Positions 10,275 to 19,528 are shown, numbered from the stretch's first letter. The stretch: 64,000 nt of DNA from JANXQG01 sp963780045 (GCA_963780045.1 CAVZZZ010000005.1:1116001-1180000), one strand, 5' to 3'. Program-made: numbers and translations. Notes: generated from the letters alone by a model not told the origin.

Positions 10275-11030
10275 TTAAAGCAAGCTTTCCAGCAGCAAGC
10301 GCATCTTCCGCATCTCGGCGAACTGGTCAACGCCCTCGACGGGCAGGATGTCGACCGAGAGCGCGCGGTCGTAATGCACCCGCAACAACTGGCTGATGAG
10401 CTTGCCGTACTCGATCAGCCCCTGGCCGACGCGGACCTGCAACTGCTCCTTGCTCGTGTCGCGCAGGCGGACGTGGTAGACGTGCGAGAAAACCTGGTCG
10501 TAGCTCTCGCCGCGGTGCGGGCCGCAGATGTAGTGGCTGGGATCGAGCGTCAATCCAAGTCCCTTGACGTTGTCGCAGAGTACGCATGCCGTGGTCGGGT
10601 CCTGCGTCATTCGCCCGGCCTCGGTAATCAGGCCGATGCGGACGCCCTCCAGCGAGGCGATGGCCGCCATCCGCCGCAGCCGCTCGACCTCGGCGTTGTA
10701 GGGCGTTCCCAGCTCGGCCGAGCGGACCGCGATCGAGACCACCTTGCTCGCCTTGGCCAGCCGGCAGCAGGCCGCGAACTGGTCGTAGTAAACCGGATCG
10801 GAATCGGCCACGCTCATTTCGACGCTGAAGGCGATGGGCGTCAGCCGGTGCGTCTGACGGCACACGCGGATCGCACCGTCAAGATCCGCCAGCACTTCTG
10901 AAGGCCGCATGTGTCCTTCGGACTCGTGGATCATGATCTCCACCGACGTATATTCCAAATCGACCAGCCGTTGCAGCGCGGCATCCAGCGGCAAATCGGC
11001 AAAACAGCGGGTACTAGCAGCGACAAACAT
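10275..11030 (-). CDS. sugar phosphate isomerase/epimerase-like TIM-barrel protein
   Basis: A 251-aa protein with the AP endonuclease family 2 / xylose isomerase-like pattern: a start strand with FVAASTRCFADLPLDAALQRLVDLEYTSVEI, a metal-type Glu in SVEIMIHE, a later LITEAG strand, and GLTLDPSHY, the usual Asp-x-x-His pair on a barrel strand. The C-terminal HVYHVRLRDT strand is also typical. Family members epimerise or isomerise sugars or cyclitols (IolE/IolI-like); the substrate is unknown. The frame is intact. The gene converges on the phosphoesterase and is divergent from the SppA gene, with about 190 bases between them. Confidence 0.7.
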   Translation of the reverse strand: MFVAASTRCFADLPLDAALQRLVDLEYTSVEIMIHESEGHMRPSEVLADLDGAIRVCRQTHRLTPIAFSVEMSVADSDPVYYDQFAACCRLAKASKVVSIAVRSAELGTPYNAEVERLRRMAAIASLEGVRIGLITEAGRMTQDPTTACVLCDNVKGLGLTLDPSHYICGPHRGESYDQVFSHVYHVRLRDTSKEQLQVRVGQGLIEYGKLISQLLRVHYDRALSVDILPVEGVDQFAEMRKMRLLLESLL

Positions 11031-11219
11031 GCCCCAAGCTCCTCATGACGCGGTAAAAACGTGTAGCTTAACGTGGCAAGGGCACATTAGGCAACAGCAG
11101 AGGAAAGGTCTTAGTCCTGGATCGTAGCGCCTAGATGCCGCCTCCGGCCATTGCTTGCCGGTGGATAACCGCTAGAATGGTTGCTGCGCATAGCTTGAAG
11201 TCCTGCCAAAAGGAACTGC

Positions 11220-12317
11220 ATGTCCACCACCCCCCATCCCGAAGGGATGCCGCCACACCACCATCCGGCGCCGCCAGGTCCCATGCCGGTTTATGTCCCG
11301 CCGGCCATGCCATACTATCCGCCTCCGCCGCGCCGCCGCGGCTTTTGGGGAAGGTTGTTCCTTTCACTTTTCATGCTCATCTTCATCGGCTCGCTGTTCA
11401 TGAACTTCATGATGGCGGGGCTGGTCGCAAGCTTCATGGGCGAAGGCCGCGTGCAAGAGAAATTCTTCTCGCACGACGCCTTCGCCAAGGACAAGGTCGC
11501 CATCATTCCCATCGAGGGCGTCATCATGGAGACCGAGGACGGCTTCGTCAAACGCGCGATCGACGCCGCCATGAAGGACGAAAACGTCAAGGGCGTGGTC
11601 CTCCGCGTCGATTCCCCAGGCGGCAGCGTGACCGGAAGCGATTTTATCTATCATCACCTTCGCAAGTTGGCCGAGGATCGAAACATTCCGATCGTGGTCA
11701 GCATGGGCGGCATCGCGGCCAGCGGCGGCTACTATGTCTCGATGGCCGTCGGCGACGAGCCGAACACGATTTTCGCCGAGCCGACCGGCTGGACCGGCTC
11801 GATCGGCGTGATCATGCCGCATTACGACATTTCCGGCCTCTTGAGCAAGTACGACATTGTGGACGATTCCGTGCCCAGTCATCCGTTGAAGGAGATGGGC
11901 AGCATCACCAAACCAATGACCGCCGAGGAGCGGAAGATCATCAAGGCATTGGTGGACGACAGCTTTACCCGCTTCAAGGATGTCGTCAAGGACGGCCGGC
12001 CTAAATTCAAGAAGGACCCCTCTGCGCTGGACAAGCTGGCGACGGGGCAAGTTTATACGGCCGACCAGGCCGCGAAGAATGGGCTGATCGACAAGCTCGG
12101 CTTCGTTGAGGACGCGGTCGATCGCGCCATCGAGTTGGCCCGTTTGGACAAGAAGAAGGTGAGGGTCGTCCGCTACAAGCCCGAACAGAGCCTGAGCAGC
12201 ATGCTGCTGGGGAGCGAAACGCGAAGCAGCATGGGCAGCGAGTTGAAGGCGCTGCTGGACATGACGACGCCGCGGGCCTATTATCTGGCGGCCTGGCCGC
12301 CGACCGGAATGAAGTGA
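11220..12317 (+). CDS. sppA: SppA-type signal peptide peptidase (S49 family)
   Basis: 365 aa, the short single-domain SppA form. A Pro/His-rich cytoplasmic N-terminus (residues 1-40) is followed by one membrane helix (about 43-72) and the S49 domain. The nucleophile is Ser168 in GGIAASGGYY. The general base is Lys224 in HPLKEMGS, about the same spacing (50-60 residues) as in Bacillus SppA. The VDSPGGSVTGS loop (130-140) and the EPTGWTGSIGV segment are also standard. It degrades leftover signal peptides or misplaced membrane segments in the envelope. The downstream PfkB gene starts 13 bases later, so the two may share a transcript. The family call is secure; the paralogue type is less so. Confidence 0.88.
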   Translation: MSTTPHPEGMPPHHHPAPPGPMPVYVPPAMPYYPPPPRRRGFWGRLFLSLFMLIFIGSLFMNFMMAGLVASFMGEGRVQEKFFSHDAFAKDKVAIIPIEGVIMETEDGFVKRAIDAAMKDENVKGVVLRVDSPGGSVTGSDFIYHHLRKLAEDRNIPIVVSMGGIAASGGYYVSMAVGDEPNTIFAEPTGWTGSIGVIMPHYDISGLLSKYDIVDDSVPSHPLKEMGSITKPMTAEERKIIKALVDDSFTRFKDVVKDGRPKFKKDPSALDKLATGQVYTADQAAKNGLIDKLGFVEDAVDRAIELARLDKKKVRVVRYKPEQSLSSMLLGSETRSSMGSELKALLDMTTPRAYYLAAWPPTGMK

Positions 12318-12330
12318 GGACAAGTATTCG

Positions 12331-13236
12331 ATGCCGCTCGTTGTTGTTGGTTCAGTTGCGTTGGACAGCGTGGAAACGCCCGCGCACGGTTGCCGCGAGA
12401 ACGTGTTGGGCGGCTCGGCCGTTTTCTTTTCCTTTTCCGCCAGTTTCTTCGCGCCGGTGCTGCTGGCTGGCGTGATCGGCGAAGACTGGCCGCCGGAACA
12501 CCTGGAATTGCTCCGCCGGCGAAAGATCGACACGGCCGGCCTGCAAGTCGTTCGCGGCGGCAAGACGTTCCGCTGGAGCGGCCGTTACCTGGAAAACATG
12601 AACGACCGCGAGACGCTCAACTTGAGCCTCAACGTGATGGCCCAGTTCGATCCTGTCCTGCCGGAGCACTACCGCAAGTGCAAGTTCCTCTTCTTGGCGA
12701 ACGGGGCCACCGAGATGCAGATGCGGGTCATCGACCAGTGCCCCGGCGCCGAGCTGGTAGTAGCCGACACGATGGACCATTGGATCATCAACGACCGCGA
12801 GAACGTGCTGAAGATGCTCACTCGGGTCGACGGCCTGGTGCTCAACGACAGCGAGGCGCGGCTGCTTACTGGCGACCACAACCTGGTTCGTGCCGGCCGC
12901 GGCGTGCTGCGCATGGGGCCGCGGTTCGCGGTGATCAAAAAAGGCGAGCATGGCGCGGCATTTTTCAGCGAGCACGAGACCTACGTGCTGCCCGCTTACC
13001 CCACCTCCGACGTGGTCGATCCCACCGGCGCGGGCGACAGCTTCGCCGGCGGCATGATGGGTTACCTGGCCGAGCAGGGCAGTTTCTCGCCGCAAACGCT
13101 CAAGCAGGCGATGGCCTACGGCACCGTGGTAGCCAGCTTCTGCGTCGAGGATTTCAGCCTCGACCGCCTGCGGCGAATCGACCGCGCGGCGATCGACCAG
13201 CGCATGAACGAATATCGGCAGATGTTGACGTTTTAA
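12331..13236 (+). CDS. PfkB-family carbohydrate kinase
   Basis: A 301-aa ribokinase-fold kinase. The N-terminal strand VVVGSVALD and an N-terminal glycine pair (LGGSA, 27-30) match the substrate-binding side. The C-terminal signature DPTGAGDSFAGG (residues 230-241) carries the catalytic Asp236 and the anion hole. The ATP-binding segment FAVIKKGEHGAA is visible near 199-210. Such enzymes phosphorylate sugars, nucleosides or related alcohols; the substrate cannot be read from sequence. It is packed between the SppA peptidase (13-base gap) and an acetyltransferase (8-base gap), suggesting one operon. The frame is intact. Confidence 0.85.
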   Translation: MPLVVVGSVALDSVETPAHGCRENVLGGSAVFFSFSASFFAPVLLAGVIGEDWPPEHLELLRRRKIDTAGLQVVRGGKTFRWSGRYLENMNDRETLNLSLNVMAQFDPVLPEHYRKCKFLFLANGATEMQMRVIDQCPGAELVVADTMDHWIINDRENVLKMLTRVDGLVLNDSEARLLTGDHNLVRAGRGVLRMGPRFAVIKKGEHGAAFFSEHETYVLPAYPTSDVVDPTGAGDSFAGGMMGYLAEQGSFSPQTLKQAMAYGTVVASFCVEDFSLDRLRRIDRAAIDQRMNEYRQMLTF

Positions 13237-13244
13237 GGAACCTC

Positions 13245-13694
13245 ATGGCCCGCATCGAACAGGCTACGATCGAACACATTCCGCAGATGGCCGACCTTTT
13301 GGCCGTCCTCTTTTCCGAGGAGAAGGAGTTCCTGCCCGACCGCGAAAAGCAGATCCGCGCGCTGCGGATGATCGTCTCCGCGCCGGAGCGGGGCAACATC
13401 TTCGTCGCCACCGAGGACGACGAGGTGGTGGGCATGACGAGCCTGCTGTTCACCATCAGCACGGCCCAGGGCGCCGCGGCCTGCTGGCTGGAGGACATGG
13501 TCATTCGCCCCGAGCACCGCGGCAAGGGCATCGGCACGGCGCTGCTCCAACACGCCTTGGCCTACGCCAAGTCCAACGGCGTCACGCGGATTACGCTGCT
13601 CACCGACCGCACTAGCGACAAGTCGATCCACTTCTACGAGCGGCACGGCTTCCAGCGGTCCGAAATGGTGCCCATGCGGCTGCATTTAGGCTGA
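13245..13694 (+). CDS. GNAT-family N-acetyltransferase
   Basis: A 149-aa GNAT fold protein. Motif A appears as LEDMVIRPEHRGKGIGTALLQHALAYA, with the RGKGIG acetyl-CoA pyrophosphate loop. Motif B follows as ITLLTDRTSDKSIHFYERHGF, where Tyr of FYE is the usual general acid. The start ATG at 13,245 is eight bases after the PfkB stop. The acetyl acceptor is unknown; small amine or ribosomal-protein acetylation are both possible. The frame is intact. Confidence 0.85.
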   Translation: MARIEQATIEHIPQMADLLAVLFSEEKEFLPDREKQIRALRMIVSAPERGNIFVATEDDEVVGMTSLLFTISTAQGAAACWLEDMVIRPEHRGKGIGTALLQHALAYAKSNGVTRITLLTDRTSDKSIHFYERHGFQRSEMVPMRLHLG

Positions 13695-13713
13695 GCACAA
13701 TCTTTCTGTCGTT

Positions 13714-14127
13714 ATGCCGCTGTGCAACTTCTTCGGGTGGTGGGATGCTAACCTGTCGGGGGCACTTTATTCGGGCAACACTCCGGATGCCCGCGTTTAC
13801 GTCAGCCAGGAAGTTTACACTTGTCTTTCGCCCGTGGCAAAAACATCCACCGTGCGGCGCGTGGATGCGACCCCGGACGACCTCTGCCCTTACGAGGTCC
13901 ATTTTCCCTACTGGGCGATGGCGGCGATGAAGGTACCGCACTACCCGGCCGACCGCGTTGCGTACGGGCTTGCCCGCTGCCTGGCGGAGTTGCCCGAGCA
14001 ATCCACCGCCGCGAGCCCCCAAAGCCCTTTGGTGCAAGAAGACGGTTCCGTGCGGGTGATCCTGATCCTCCGGGGGCGTGCGCATTGGCGAACTGGAGAG
14101 CGACAGGAAAAGTGCTTGGTGTTATAA
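13714..14127 (+). CDS. hypothetical protein, 137 aa
   Basis: No family was recognised. The reading frame opens 19 bases after the acetyltransferase stop and encodes MPLCNFFGWWDANLSG followed by a mixed soluble sequence with no membrane segment. Its composition is plausible for a protein, and it lies in the same direction as its upstream neighbours. A minus-strand frame over the same bases (13,612-14,085) also stays open. The + strand frame is preferred because it continues the local operon and does not overlap the acetyltransferase. Confidence 0.4.
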   Translation: MPLCNFFGWWDANLSGALYSGNTPDARVYVSQEVYTCLSPVAKTSTVRRVDATPDDLCPYEVHFPYWAMAAMKVPHYPADRVAYGLARCLAELPEQSTAASPQSPLVQEDGSVRVILILRGRAHWRTGERQEKCLVL

Positions 14128-14149
14128 TTCAACCCAAAGGAGCCAAGCC

Positions 14150-14282
14150 ATGCGTTAGTTCCTGATTCTGATGTTCCTCGGCCTCATCGCCCATCCGTCC
14201 TGCCGGGGCGCTGAAACGGCGGCCGACTACGTTCGCCATGCTGACGAGATGCTTTACGCGGGCCACAAGCGCAGGGAGCCGA
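14150..14282 (+). pseudogene. possible remnant of a small exported protein with a stop at codon 3
   Basis: AAGGAG at 14,136-14,141 sits eight bases before ATG 14,150, a strong ribosome binding site. A TATAAT-like box lies at 14,123-14,128. The frame reads Met-Arg-stop and then FLILMFLGLIAHPSCRGAETAADYV, which looks like a lipoprotein-type signal (hydrophobic stretch then PSC). It stays open into the next gene, so its original end is not clear. A nonsense change of one Arg/Gln-type codon would explain it. Restart at ATG 14,171 is possible. Confidence 0.35.
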
Positions 14283-15419
14283 ATGATGAAACTACAAGAG
14301 CGACTATTTGTGGGGATTGCCGTGTTTGCCCTAATCGCGGCTTGCGCGTGCGTCGGACGTGGCGATCCGCCGCCAAAGGCGCCAGCCCAACACGAGCCTG
14401 CCGAAGTCTTGGCTGCGATCAACCGGTGCGGCATGGCGAAATTCGACGATGCTGGCCGGATATGCTGGCTGATGATCTCCAAACCCGGCGCCGCCGATTC
14501 GTCGCTGTCCTTCCTTCGCCGCCTTGATGGGCTCCGGGAACTGCAAGTAGACAATGCGGAAGGAAACCCCAACTGGGTTGCCTCGATCTCCGGATTGGCG
14601 CAGTTGGAAACGCTCGCCACGTATCGGGGCGGCTTGAACGACGAGTTGCTGCGACACTTGGCCGGCCTCAAAAGGCTCCGCAAGCTGTCAATCCACGTCA
14701 GCGGCGTGACTGACGCCGGATTCGGATACCTTCTGCCGCTAACGAGCCTTGAAGAGCTGTCCATCGTCGATGCGCTGGTCACAAATGCCAACCTGAAATT
14801 ACTGGCGCAATTGCCGCGGCTAAAACGTCTCACGCTGGTGAATACGAGGGTCACGCCAGAGGGCGTTCTCTTGTTGCGCGATACGCGGTTGGAGGCATAC
14901 AGCTGGTTCGACGATCAGCGCGAGTACAAGGAAGTTTTGCCGTACATCAAGCAGTTGAAGCACATCCGCGTCGCGGGGGGCTCCCAGAGCGGAATAATTG
15001 ACGACGATCTCAAGAATTTCGCTGGAATGACCTCCGTTGAGGAACTCAATCTTTCTGGCAACTGGATTACCGATGCCGGCTTGCGGCACTTGGAACGACT
15101 TACGAATCTCCGTTCGCTCGATCTCGGAGATCAACGGGAAGGCCGCCCGCGGATTACCGATACAGGCGTGGCCCATCTTTCTGGATTGACGGAGCTTCGC
15201 CGTCTGGAGTTGCGTGGTTCGCTGGTGACGACGGCGGGGCTCGAAAAACTTCGTGGGCTGACGAAACTGCAGTACCTCGGCATCACTAATACGCCGCTGA
15301 AGGACGCGAAGGTCCTCGATTTGCGGCACTTTCATCATCTGCGGCACGTCGATGCTTACGGCGGTGACGATTCTCAATGGCGCGTTCCGGAGGGCTGCAC
15401 GGTGGAAACGTTCGACTGA
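14283..15419 (+). CDS. leucine-rich-repeat lipoprotein
   Basis: About 378 aa from ATG 14,283. The N-terminus MMKLQERLFVGIAVFALIAACACVG has a signal peptide ending in a lipobox-like LIAA-C, predicting lipid attachment. The rest consists of leucine-rich repeats of about 23-25 residues (LRELQVDNAEGN, LKRLRKLSIHVSGVTDAGF, LTSLEELSIVDALVTNANL, LTNLRSLDLGDQ, LTELRRLELRGSLVTTAGLEKL). The ITDAG/VTDAG turns are the type common in planctomycete surface proteins. Such domains bind proteins; the partner is unknown. Starts upstream at 14,238 would add an implausible basic leader. The frame is intact. Confidence 0.75.
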   Translation: MMKLQERLFVGIAVFALIAACACVGRGDPPPKAPAQHEPAEVLAAINRCGMAKFDDAGRICWLMISKPGAADSSLSFLRRLDGLRELQVDNAEGNPNWVASISGLAQLETLATYRGGLNDELLRHLAGLKRLRKLSIHVSGVTDAGFGYLLPLTSLEELSIVDALVTNANLKLLAQLPRLKRLTLVNTRVTPEGVLLLRDTRLEAYSWFDDQREYKEVLPYIKQLKHIRVAGGSQSGIIDDDLKNFAGMTSVEELNLSGNWITDAGLRHLERLTNLRSLDLGDQREGRPRITDTGVAHLSGLTELRRLELRGSLVTTAGLEKLRGLTKLQYLGITNTPLKDAKVLDLRHFHHLRHVDAYGGDDSQWRVPEGCTVETFD

Positions 15420-15590
15420 ACGGCATTGTGCCGTTGGGTTTTGCTGAGGCGATTGACGAGGAACGCGAGTCGATAGTCAGAGAGTAGGATTTTGCCGGCG
15501 TTGGTTCGTGCAGCGCAAATTGCCGGCATTGTCCGGATGCGCCCGATGCGATAGCATGTACGGTGCGAGGCATTTTTCGTCTGAAACCGA

Positions 15591-17049
15591 ATGAGAGGCG
15601 TCGCCATGAAACTTGGGGCAGCTCCTGTCTTCTCGGTCTTACACTACTTCCTCCCCGTCTTGGCGTTGTCGATCGCTTCCACGGCCTTCGCGCAAGCCAA
15701 CCGCGTTCGCGTGACGCCGGAGAACATCTCGCGACAGCCGATGGCGTTCCGCATGTCCGCACCGTGGTCGGGAAAGGCAACAAAAACATTTGACGTCGAT
15801 ATACGTGGCGCCCACGGCGAGAACCTAGCGCCGCGCGCGTTGAAATGCCGCGCGAGCCTGCTCGTCCGCGATCGCCAAGGCGAGATTTCGAGCTGCCCGA
15901 TAAGCGCGGCGGGCCGCGATGATGTTCTCGACTATCAATTCTCGGTCTCGGACAAGCTGCTCGCGCGATCGGAATTCCGCTTTTCGGAATCCAACGATGG
16001 ATCGAAACCCATTTACTATTTCGTGTTGGCCGATTTTGCCGAGCCGGTCAAGGCGGCGCGGGCGCCGCTGTTCCGACTCCGGCTCGCGGTGACCGCGCCC
16101 TCGGGTGGCCAGGCAATTGGCCCGTCCGAAATCGGATCACTCGCCTTTACGCCCGACGGAAGGAAGCTCATCGTATTTTCCAGTGGGGGGCCGGTTCGCC
16201 TGGTTGACGTGGCCTCGGGCAAGGTGGATGACGACCTCATTGCCTCGCCGCGCGGATATGGCTGCACCTGCTTTTCGCCCGGCGCGAAGCTGCTGTTTTG
16301 CGGCGGGGCATGGTGGGATGCAGCGACCCTGGCCCGCGGAAAACTCCTGCCGCGAATCATGCACTTTCCGGAAACGGATGTGGCCGCTATATCGCCCGAT
16401 GGAAAGTCACTTGCGCTGGGAAGTCTCGATATATCGCCTGAAGACGGCACCGCGCAATTATTCAAGCTTTACGATCGGGCGACGGGCCGCGAAAAGGGCG
16501 GCCTTCGATGTCTTCGATCGCGCCGGGCCGGTCGACATCTGCCTTTACAAATCGACGCTGGTTTCCTTCGCGTTTTCGCCCGACGGAAAAACTCTTGCGG
16601 CTGAGACCGGCTTTTTCGACGACGAGCTGCCCAGCTTCGATAATATCCAGATCTGCGACTTGGCGGCGAAGAAAATTCGCGCGGCGTTCCGCGGGCGCTC
16701 GCCTCGTTTCTCGCCGGACGGCAAGACGCTGGCCTACGACCGCAGCGGCACGATCGAGTTGCTCGGTGCCGCCACGCTGAAGCACGCCGGCAGCTTGGAG
16801 GGCCCGATCGCGATATCGATGGGTGACATTTCCCGCGAAGGATCGATGCTGGCCGCGATCAGCGAATACGGCACGATCCAGTTTTGGGACCTTCGCACCC
16901 GCAAAATGTTGAGCGAAATCAAGGGGAACGGGGAGCCGATCAAGTCCGCCGCCTTCTCGCCAAATGGAACGGAACTGGCGAGTCTCGGCAGCGACAGAAT
17001 CGTTCGCTTGTGGAAGAGGGCGGCATCCCCATTAATCAAGGGCAGGTGA
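15591..17049 (+). CDS. secreted WD40/beta-propeller-like protein, frame break near 16,497
   Basis: The start is ATG 15,591 (or 15,606). A signal peptide with cleavage after STAFA-QA is visible. The body holds propeller-type strands: IGSLAFTPDGRKLIVFSSGGPVRLVDV, VAAISPDGKSLALGSLD, VSFAFSPDGKTLAAE, PRFSPDGKTLAYDRSGTIELL, KSAAFSPNGTELASLGSDRIVRLWK. SPDG turns and a final RLWK are hallmarks of WD40 repeats. The frame moves by one near 16,490-16,505; joined, the protein is about 485 aa. It is probably periplasmic or surface-located and serves protein binding. An interrupted small gene and IS630 copy 1 follow directly. Confidence 0.68.
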
Positions 17050-17092
17050 ACCATGATTCGTTCCGTGTTCCGACAAGTATCGCGCGTTGCGC

Positions 17093-18399
17093 TAGTGGTT
17101 TGTCCAAATCGAGTTTACTAGTTATAGACCTTTGACGGAACGCAGGGATCGTCGTGTTCATCTTGGCGAACGAACTCGGGATACAGACTTCGCAGTTTAA
17201 CGCGGGCGTCGTCCGTTGTGAATTGCCAGTTGACCCGTGTGGCACGAAGGTTTCGGTCGGTTTCCCAAGCGGCGACCTCATGGGCCAAGCGTTGGGCGTC
17301 GTCGATTCGGCGTGCCAAGCATTGCCGTCCGAGCACGCTCAATTCACACTCGGCGATATTCAGCCAGCTTCCGTGTTTGGGTGTGTTATGAATGTCCAGG
17401 CGTTCCGTCAATCGCCGCGCTTCGCTCGGCGCAAAGGCTTCGTAGAACGACGCCGGCGAATGGGTGTTCAAGTTGTCCATGACGAGGATGACCCGCTCCG
17501 CGGTCGGATATTTCTCGTCCAAGAGGTCGCGCAGGGCGTAGGCCCAGTCCACCCGAGTTCGTCTCGCTGTGACGCGGACGTGCCGGTGGCCACGAAGTGG
17601 TTCGACAAACATGAAGATGTTGCACGTGCCCAGGCGTTCGTATTCCGAGTCGTATCGCAACGGTTGACCGGGGCGCATCGGCAGCGGCTGGCGAACTTCA
17701 CCCACGAGTTGTTTACTGGCTTCATCCATGCAGATCACGGGAAATTGAGGGCTGTACGGGCGGTGGTAGACTTCGAGGACATCTTCCGTCCGCCAGACGA
17801 ATTCTCCGTCATGCTTCTTCGGAAGACACCATTGCTGTTTCAGCCAAGGCTTAACCGCGTTTTTTTAAGCGTGCCACGCACCGTTTCCGGGCTGATGGAA
17901 GGCACGATTTCTAACTCGACCAGCTTGCTGGCCAGCATTCGCAATGTCCAGCGCGCCCTTCCTTTCGGAGCAGGACCGCAACAAGCGGCCACCAGTTTCG
18001 CCTCGGCCGCGCCATCGAGCTTGCGTGAACGAGACGGGCATGCCTGTTTCTTGCGGCGGAGCGCGGCCTCCAGTCCATCCTCCACCCATCGTCGGCGAAC
18101 ATTGAAAACTGTCTTGGGGGTGACGCTCAGGGCTTCCGCGATCTGGGCATCGGTCTGCGCAGCGCCATCTTTGCCCTGGTCCGCCTTGAGCAGAATCCGA
18201 GCGCGTGCAAGGGTCAGCGCCGATGCTTTTCCCCTGCGCACCAAACCGTCAAGTTCCAACCGCTCCCTATCCATCAAACGAACAACGAACACCTTTTTCA
18301 TGGCTACATCCTTGTATTGCCGAGAGAACCAACGGTCCAACAGTTCGGCAAAATATCAGGATGTAGTGAATTAGTAAAGTCAAATTGGACAAACCACTA
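17093..18399 (-). mobile_element. IS630-family insertion sequence, copy 1
   Basis: The terminal inverted repeats start GTGGTTTGTCCAA at both ends (ends at 17,095 and 18,397), each flanked by TA (17,093-17,094 and 18,398-18,399). TA is the characteristic IS630 target and duplication. Length is about 1.3 kb. The encoded transposase frames are identical in sequence to those of copy 2 at 53.7 kb, so the transposition is recent. The orientation is opposite to copy 2. Confidence 0.9.
17118..18301 (-). CDS. IS630 transposase (copy 1), two frames joined by -1 shift
   Basis: The upstream frame starts at ATG 18,301 (MKKVFVVRL, preceded by AAGGAT). It carries the helix-turn-helix DNA-binding part with DAQIAEALSVTPKTVFNVRRRWVEDGL. 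The downstream frame carries the DDE catalytic domain: VICMDEAS, LVMDNLNTHS and WLNIAECELSVL supply Asp, Asp and Glu. The join lies at a run of seven A on the coding strand (T7 at 17,860-17,866), where slipping back one base gives LKKNAVKPWLKQQWCLPKKHDG. The same arrangement occurs unchanged in copy 2, so it is a real feature of the element, not an error. Confidence 0.85.
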
Positions 18400-18509
18400 G
18401 TGACTCTGGCAGCATTCGGCGGGTTTGGCATCGCAACGACTGCGGCGGGCATTCAAAGTACGAAGTATCCAGTACTCCGTGCCGAGTCGCGAAGCGCGGC
18501 GATTGGCGA

Positions 18510-18609
18510 CATCTCGCGAAGCGAGATGAGTACGTAGGCCTCTGCATCTTGAGGAGCAAGGTGAGTACGCCAGCTTCTTCATCTCACGGGGCGAGATGAG
18601 TACGTAGGC
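18510..18609. repeat. three tandem palindromic units, 35-bp period
   Basis: Units at 18,510-18,539, 18,545-18,574 and 18,580-18,609 each read approximately CATCTCGCGAAGCGAGATG followed by AGTACGTAGGC. The CTCGC-GCGAG core is self-complementary. The array ends exactly at the stop codon of the convergent SMP-30 gene. A single related unit occurs inside priA at 44,440. Confidence 0.75.
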
Positions 18610-19512
18610 TCACTGGCTCCCAACCCCATGCACCTTCATCTTCAACCCGTAAATCCCCTTGCTGGCGGTTATAAACAACAGGTCCTTGTTTTTGCCGCCA
18701 AAGCAGATGTTGCCGGTCCACGATTCGCGCACGTCGATGTGCTCGATCTTCTTTCCTTGCCGGTCGTACACGGTCACACCGTGGCCGGTGAGATAGACGT
18801 TGCCCGCGTCGTCGATCGTCATGCCGTCGGAGCCTAGCTCGCAGAACAGCCGCTTGCCTTTGAGCGCGCCGTCGGGCTGGATGTCGTAGGCGTAGGTCTT
18901 GTTGCCGCGGATATCGGCCACGTAGAGCGTCTTGCCGTCGGGCGTGCCGATGATGCCGTTGGGCTGCGAAAGATCGTCGACAACCCGCACCAGCTTCTTG
19001 TGATCCGGGCCAAGATAGTAGACGCCTTCGATCTCGATCTCCTTCCCGCCGCGCTTCCAGTAGGGCCGGCGGTAGTAAGGATCGGTGAAGTACAGCCCGC
19101 CGTCGGGCCGCAGCCAGACGTCGTTGGGGCCGTTGAGCAGCTTGCCCTGGTAATCCTTGATGACGGCGGTTTTCTCCTTCGTCGCCAAGTCGATCTGCCA
19201 CATTTCGTTCTTCTCGTCGGCGCAGGCCCAGAGCTTTCCCTGGGCGTCGAAGCATAGCCCGTTGGACCGCCCGCACGGTTTCATAAAGGTGGTAAGCTTG
19301 CCGTCGACGTCCCATTTCATAATGCGGTTATTGGGCTGGTCGGTAAAGTAGATGTTGCCGTCGGCGTCGGCGGCGGGGCCTTCGGTAAAAGTGAAACCGC
19401 CGGCCAGTTTGGTGAGCTTGGCGCCCGGGGCTATAATGCCGCTTTCGGCGGCAAGGGCTGCTGCCGGGGCCAGGAAGAACGACGCGGCGAGCAAGACGAG
19501 CGTATTTGACAT
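18610..19512 (-). CDS. exported SMP-30/gluconolactonase-family protein
   Basis: 300 aa with signal peptide MSNTLVLLAASFFLAPAAALA. The six-bladed SMP-30 propeller is recognisable from FTEGPAADADGNIYFTD (metal Glu), CGRSNGLCFDAQGKLWACAD, LNGPNDVWLRPDGGLYFTDP (metal Asn-Asp) and LSQPNGIIGTPDGKTLYVAD. Family members hydrolyse sugar lactones using a divalent metal; the exact substrate is unknown. AAGGAG lies eight bases before ATG. The gene is divergent from an exported aldo/keto reductase across 81 bases, which fits a shared role in periplasmic sugar oxidation or lactone processing. The frame is intact. Confidence 0.85.
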   Translation of the reverse strand: MSNTLVLLAASFFLAPAAALAAESGIIAPGAKLTKLAGGFTFTEGPAADADGNIYFTDQPNNRIMKWDVDGKLTTFMKPCGRSNGLCFDAQGKLWACADEKNEMWQIDLATKEKTAVIKDYQGKLLNGPNDVWLRPDGGLYFTDPYYRRPYWKRGGKEIEIEGVYYLGPDHKKLVRVVDDLSQPNGIIGTPDGKTLYVADIRGNKTYAYDIQPDGALKGKRLFCELGSDGMTIDDAGNVYLTGHGVTVYDRQGKKIEHIDVRESWTGNICFGGKNKDLLFITASKGIYGLKMKVHGVGSQ

Positions 19513-19528
19513 GGGAATGCTCCTTTAG

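Larger units (their letters stand above)
17053..18537 (+). pseudogene. small secreted-protein gene split by IS630 copy 1
   Basis: Before the insertion the frame reads MIRSVFRQVSRVAL (17,053-17,094). After the insertion, from 18,400, it continues without a shift as VTLAAFGGFGIATTAAGIQ and ends at TAG 18,535. Joined at the TA target this is a clean signal peptide (basic start, Ala/Gly-rich hydrophobic core) of a 59-codon frame. The last third is made of dispersed-repeat sequence, so the original gene may already have been cut short before the insertion sequence arrived. Function unknown. Confidence 0.5.

Noticed and set aside
10260..10901. 213-codon plus-strand frame opposite the TIM-barrel gene
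   Set aside because: The minus strand encodes a recognisable epimerase-like fold; this frame is its complement.
17154..18374. 406-codon frame antisense to the IS630 transposase (also 53,743-54,963)
   Set aside because: It is the complement of the transposase and is present only because the two copies are identical.
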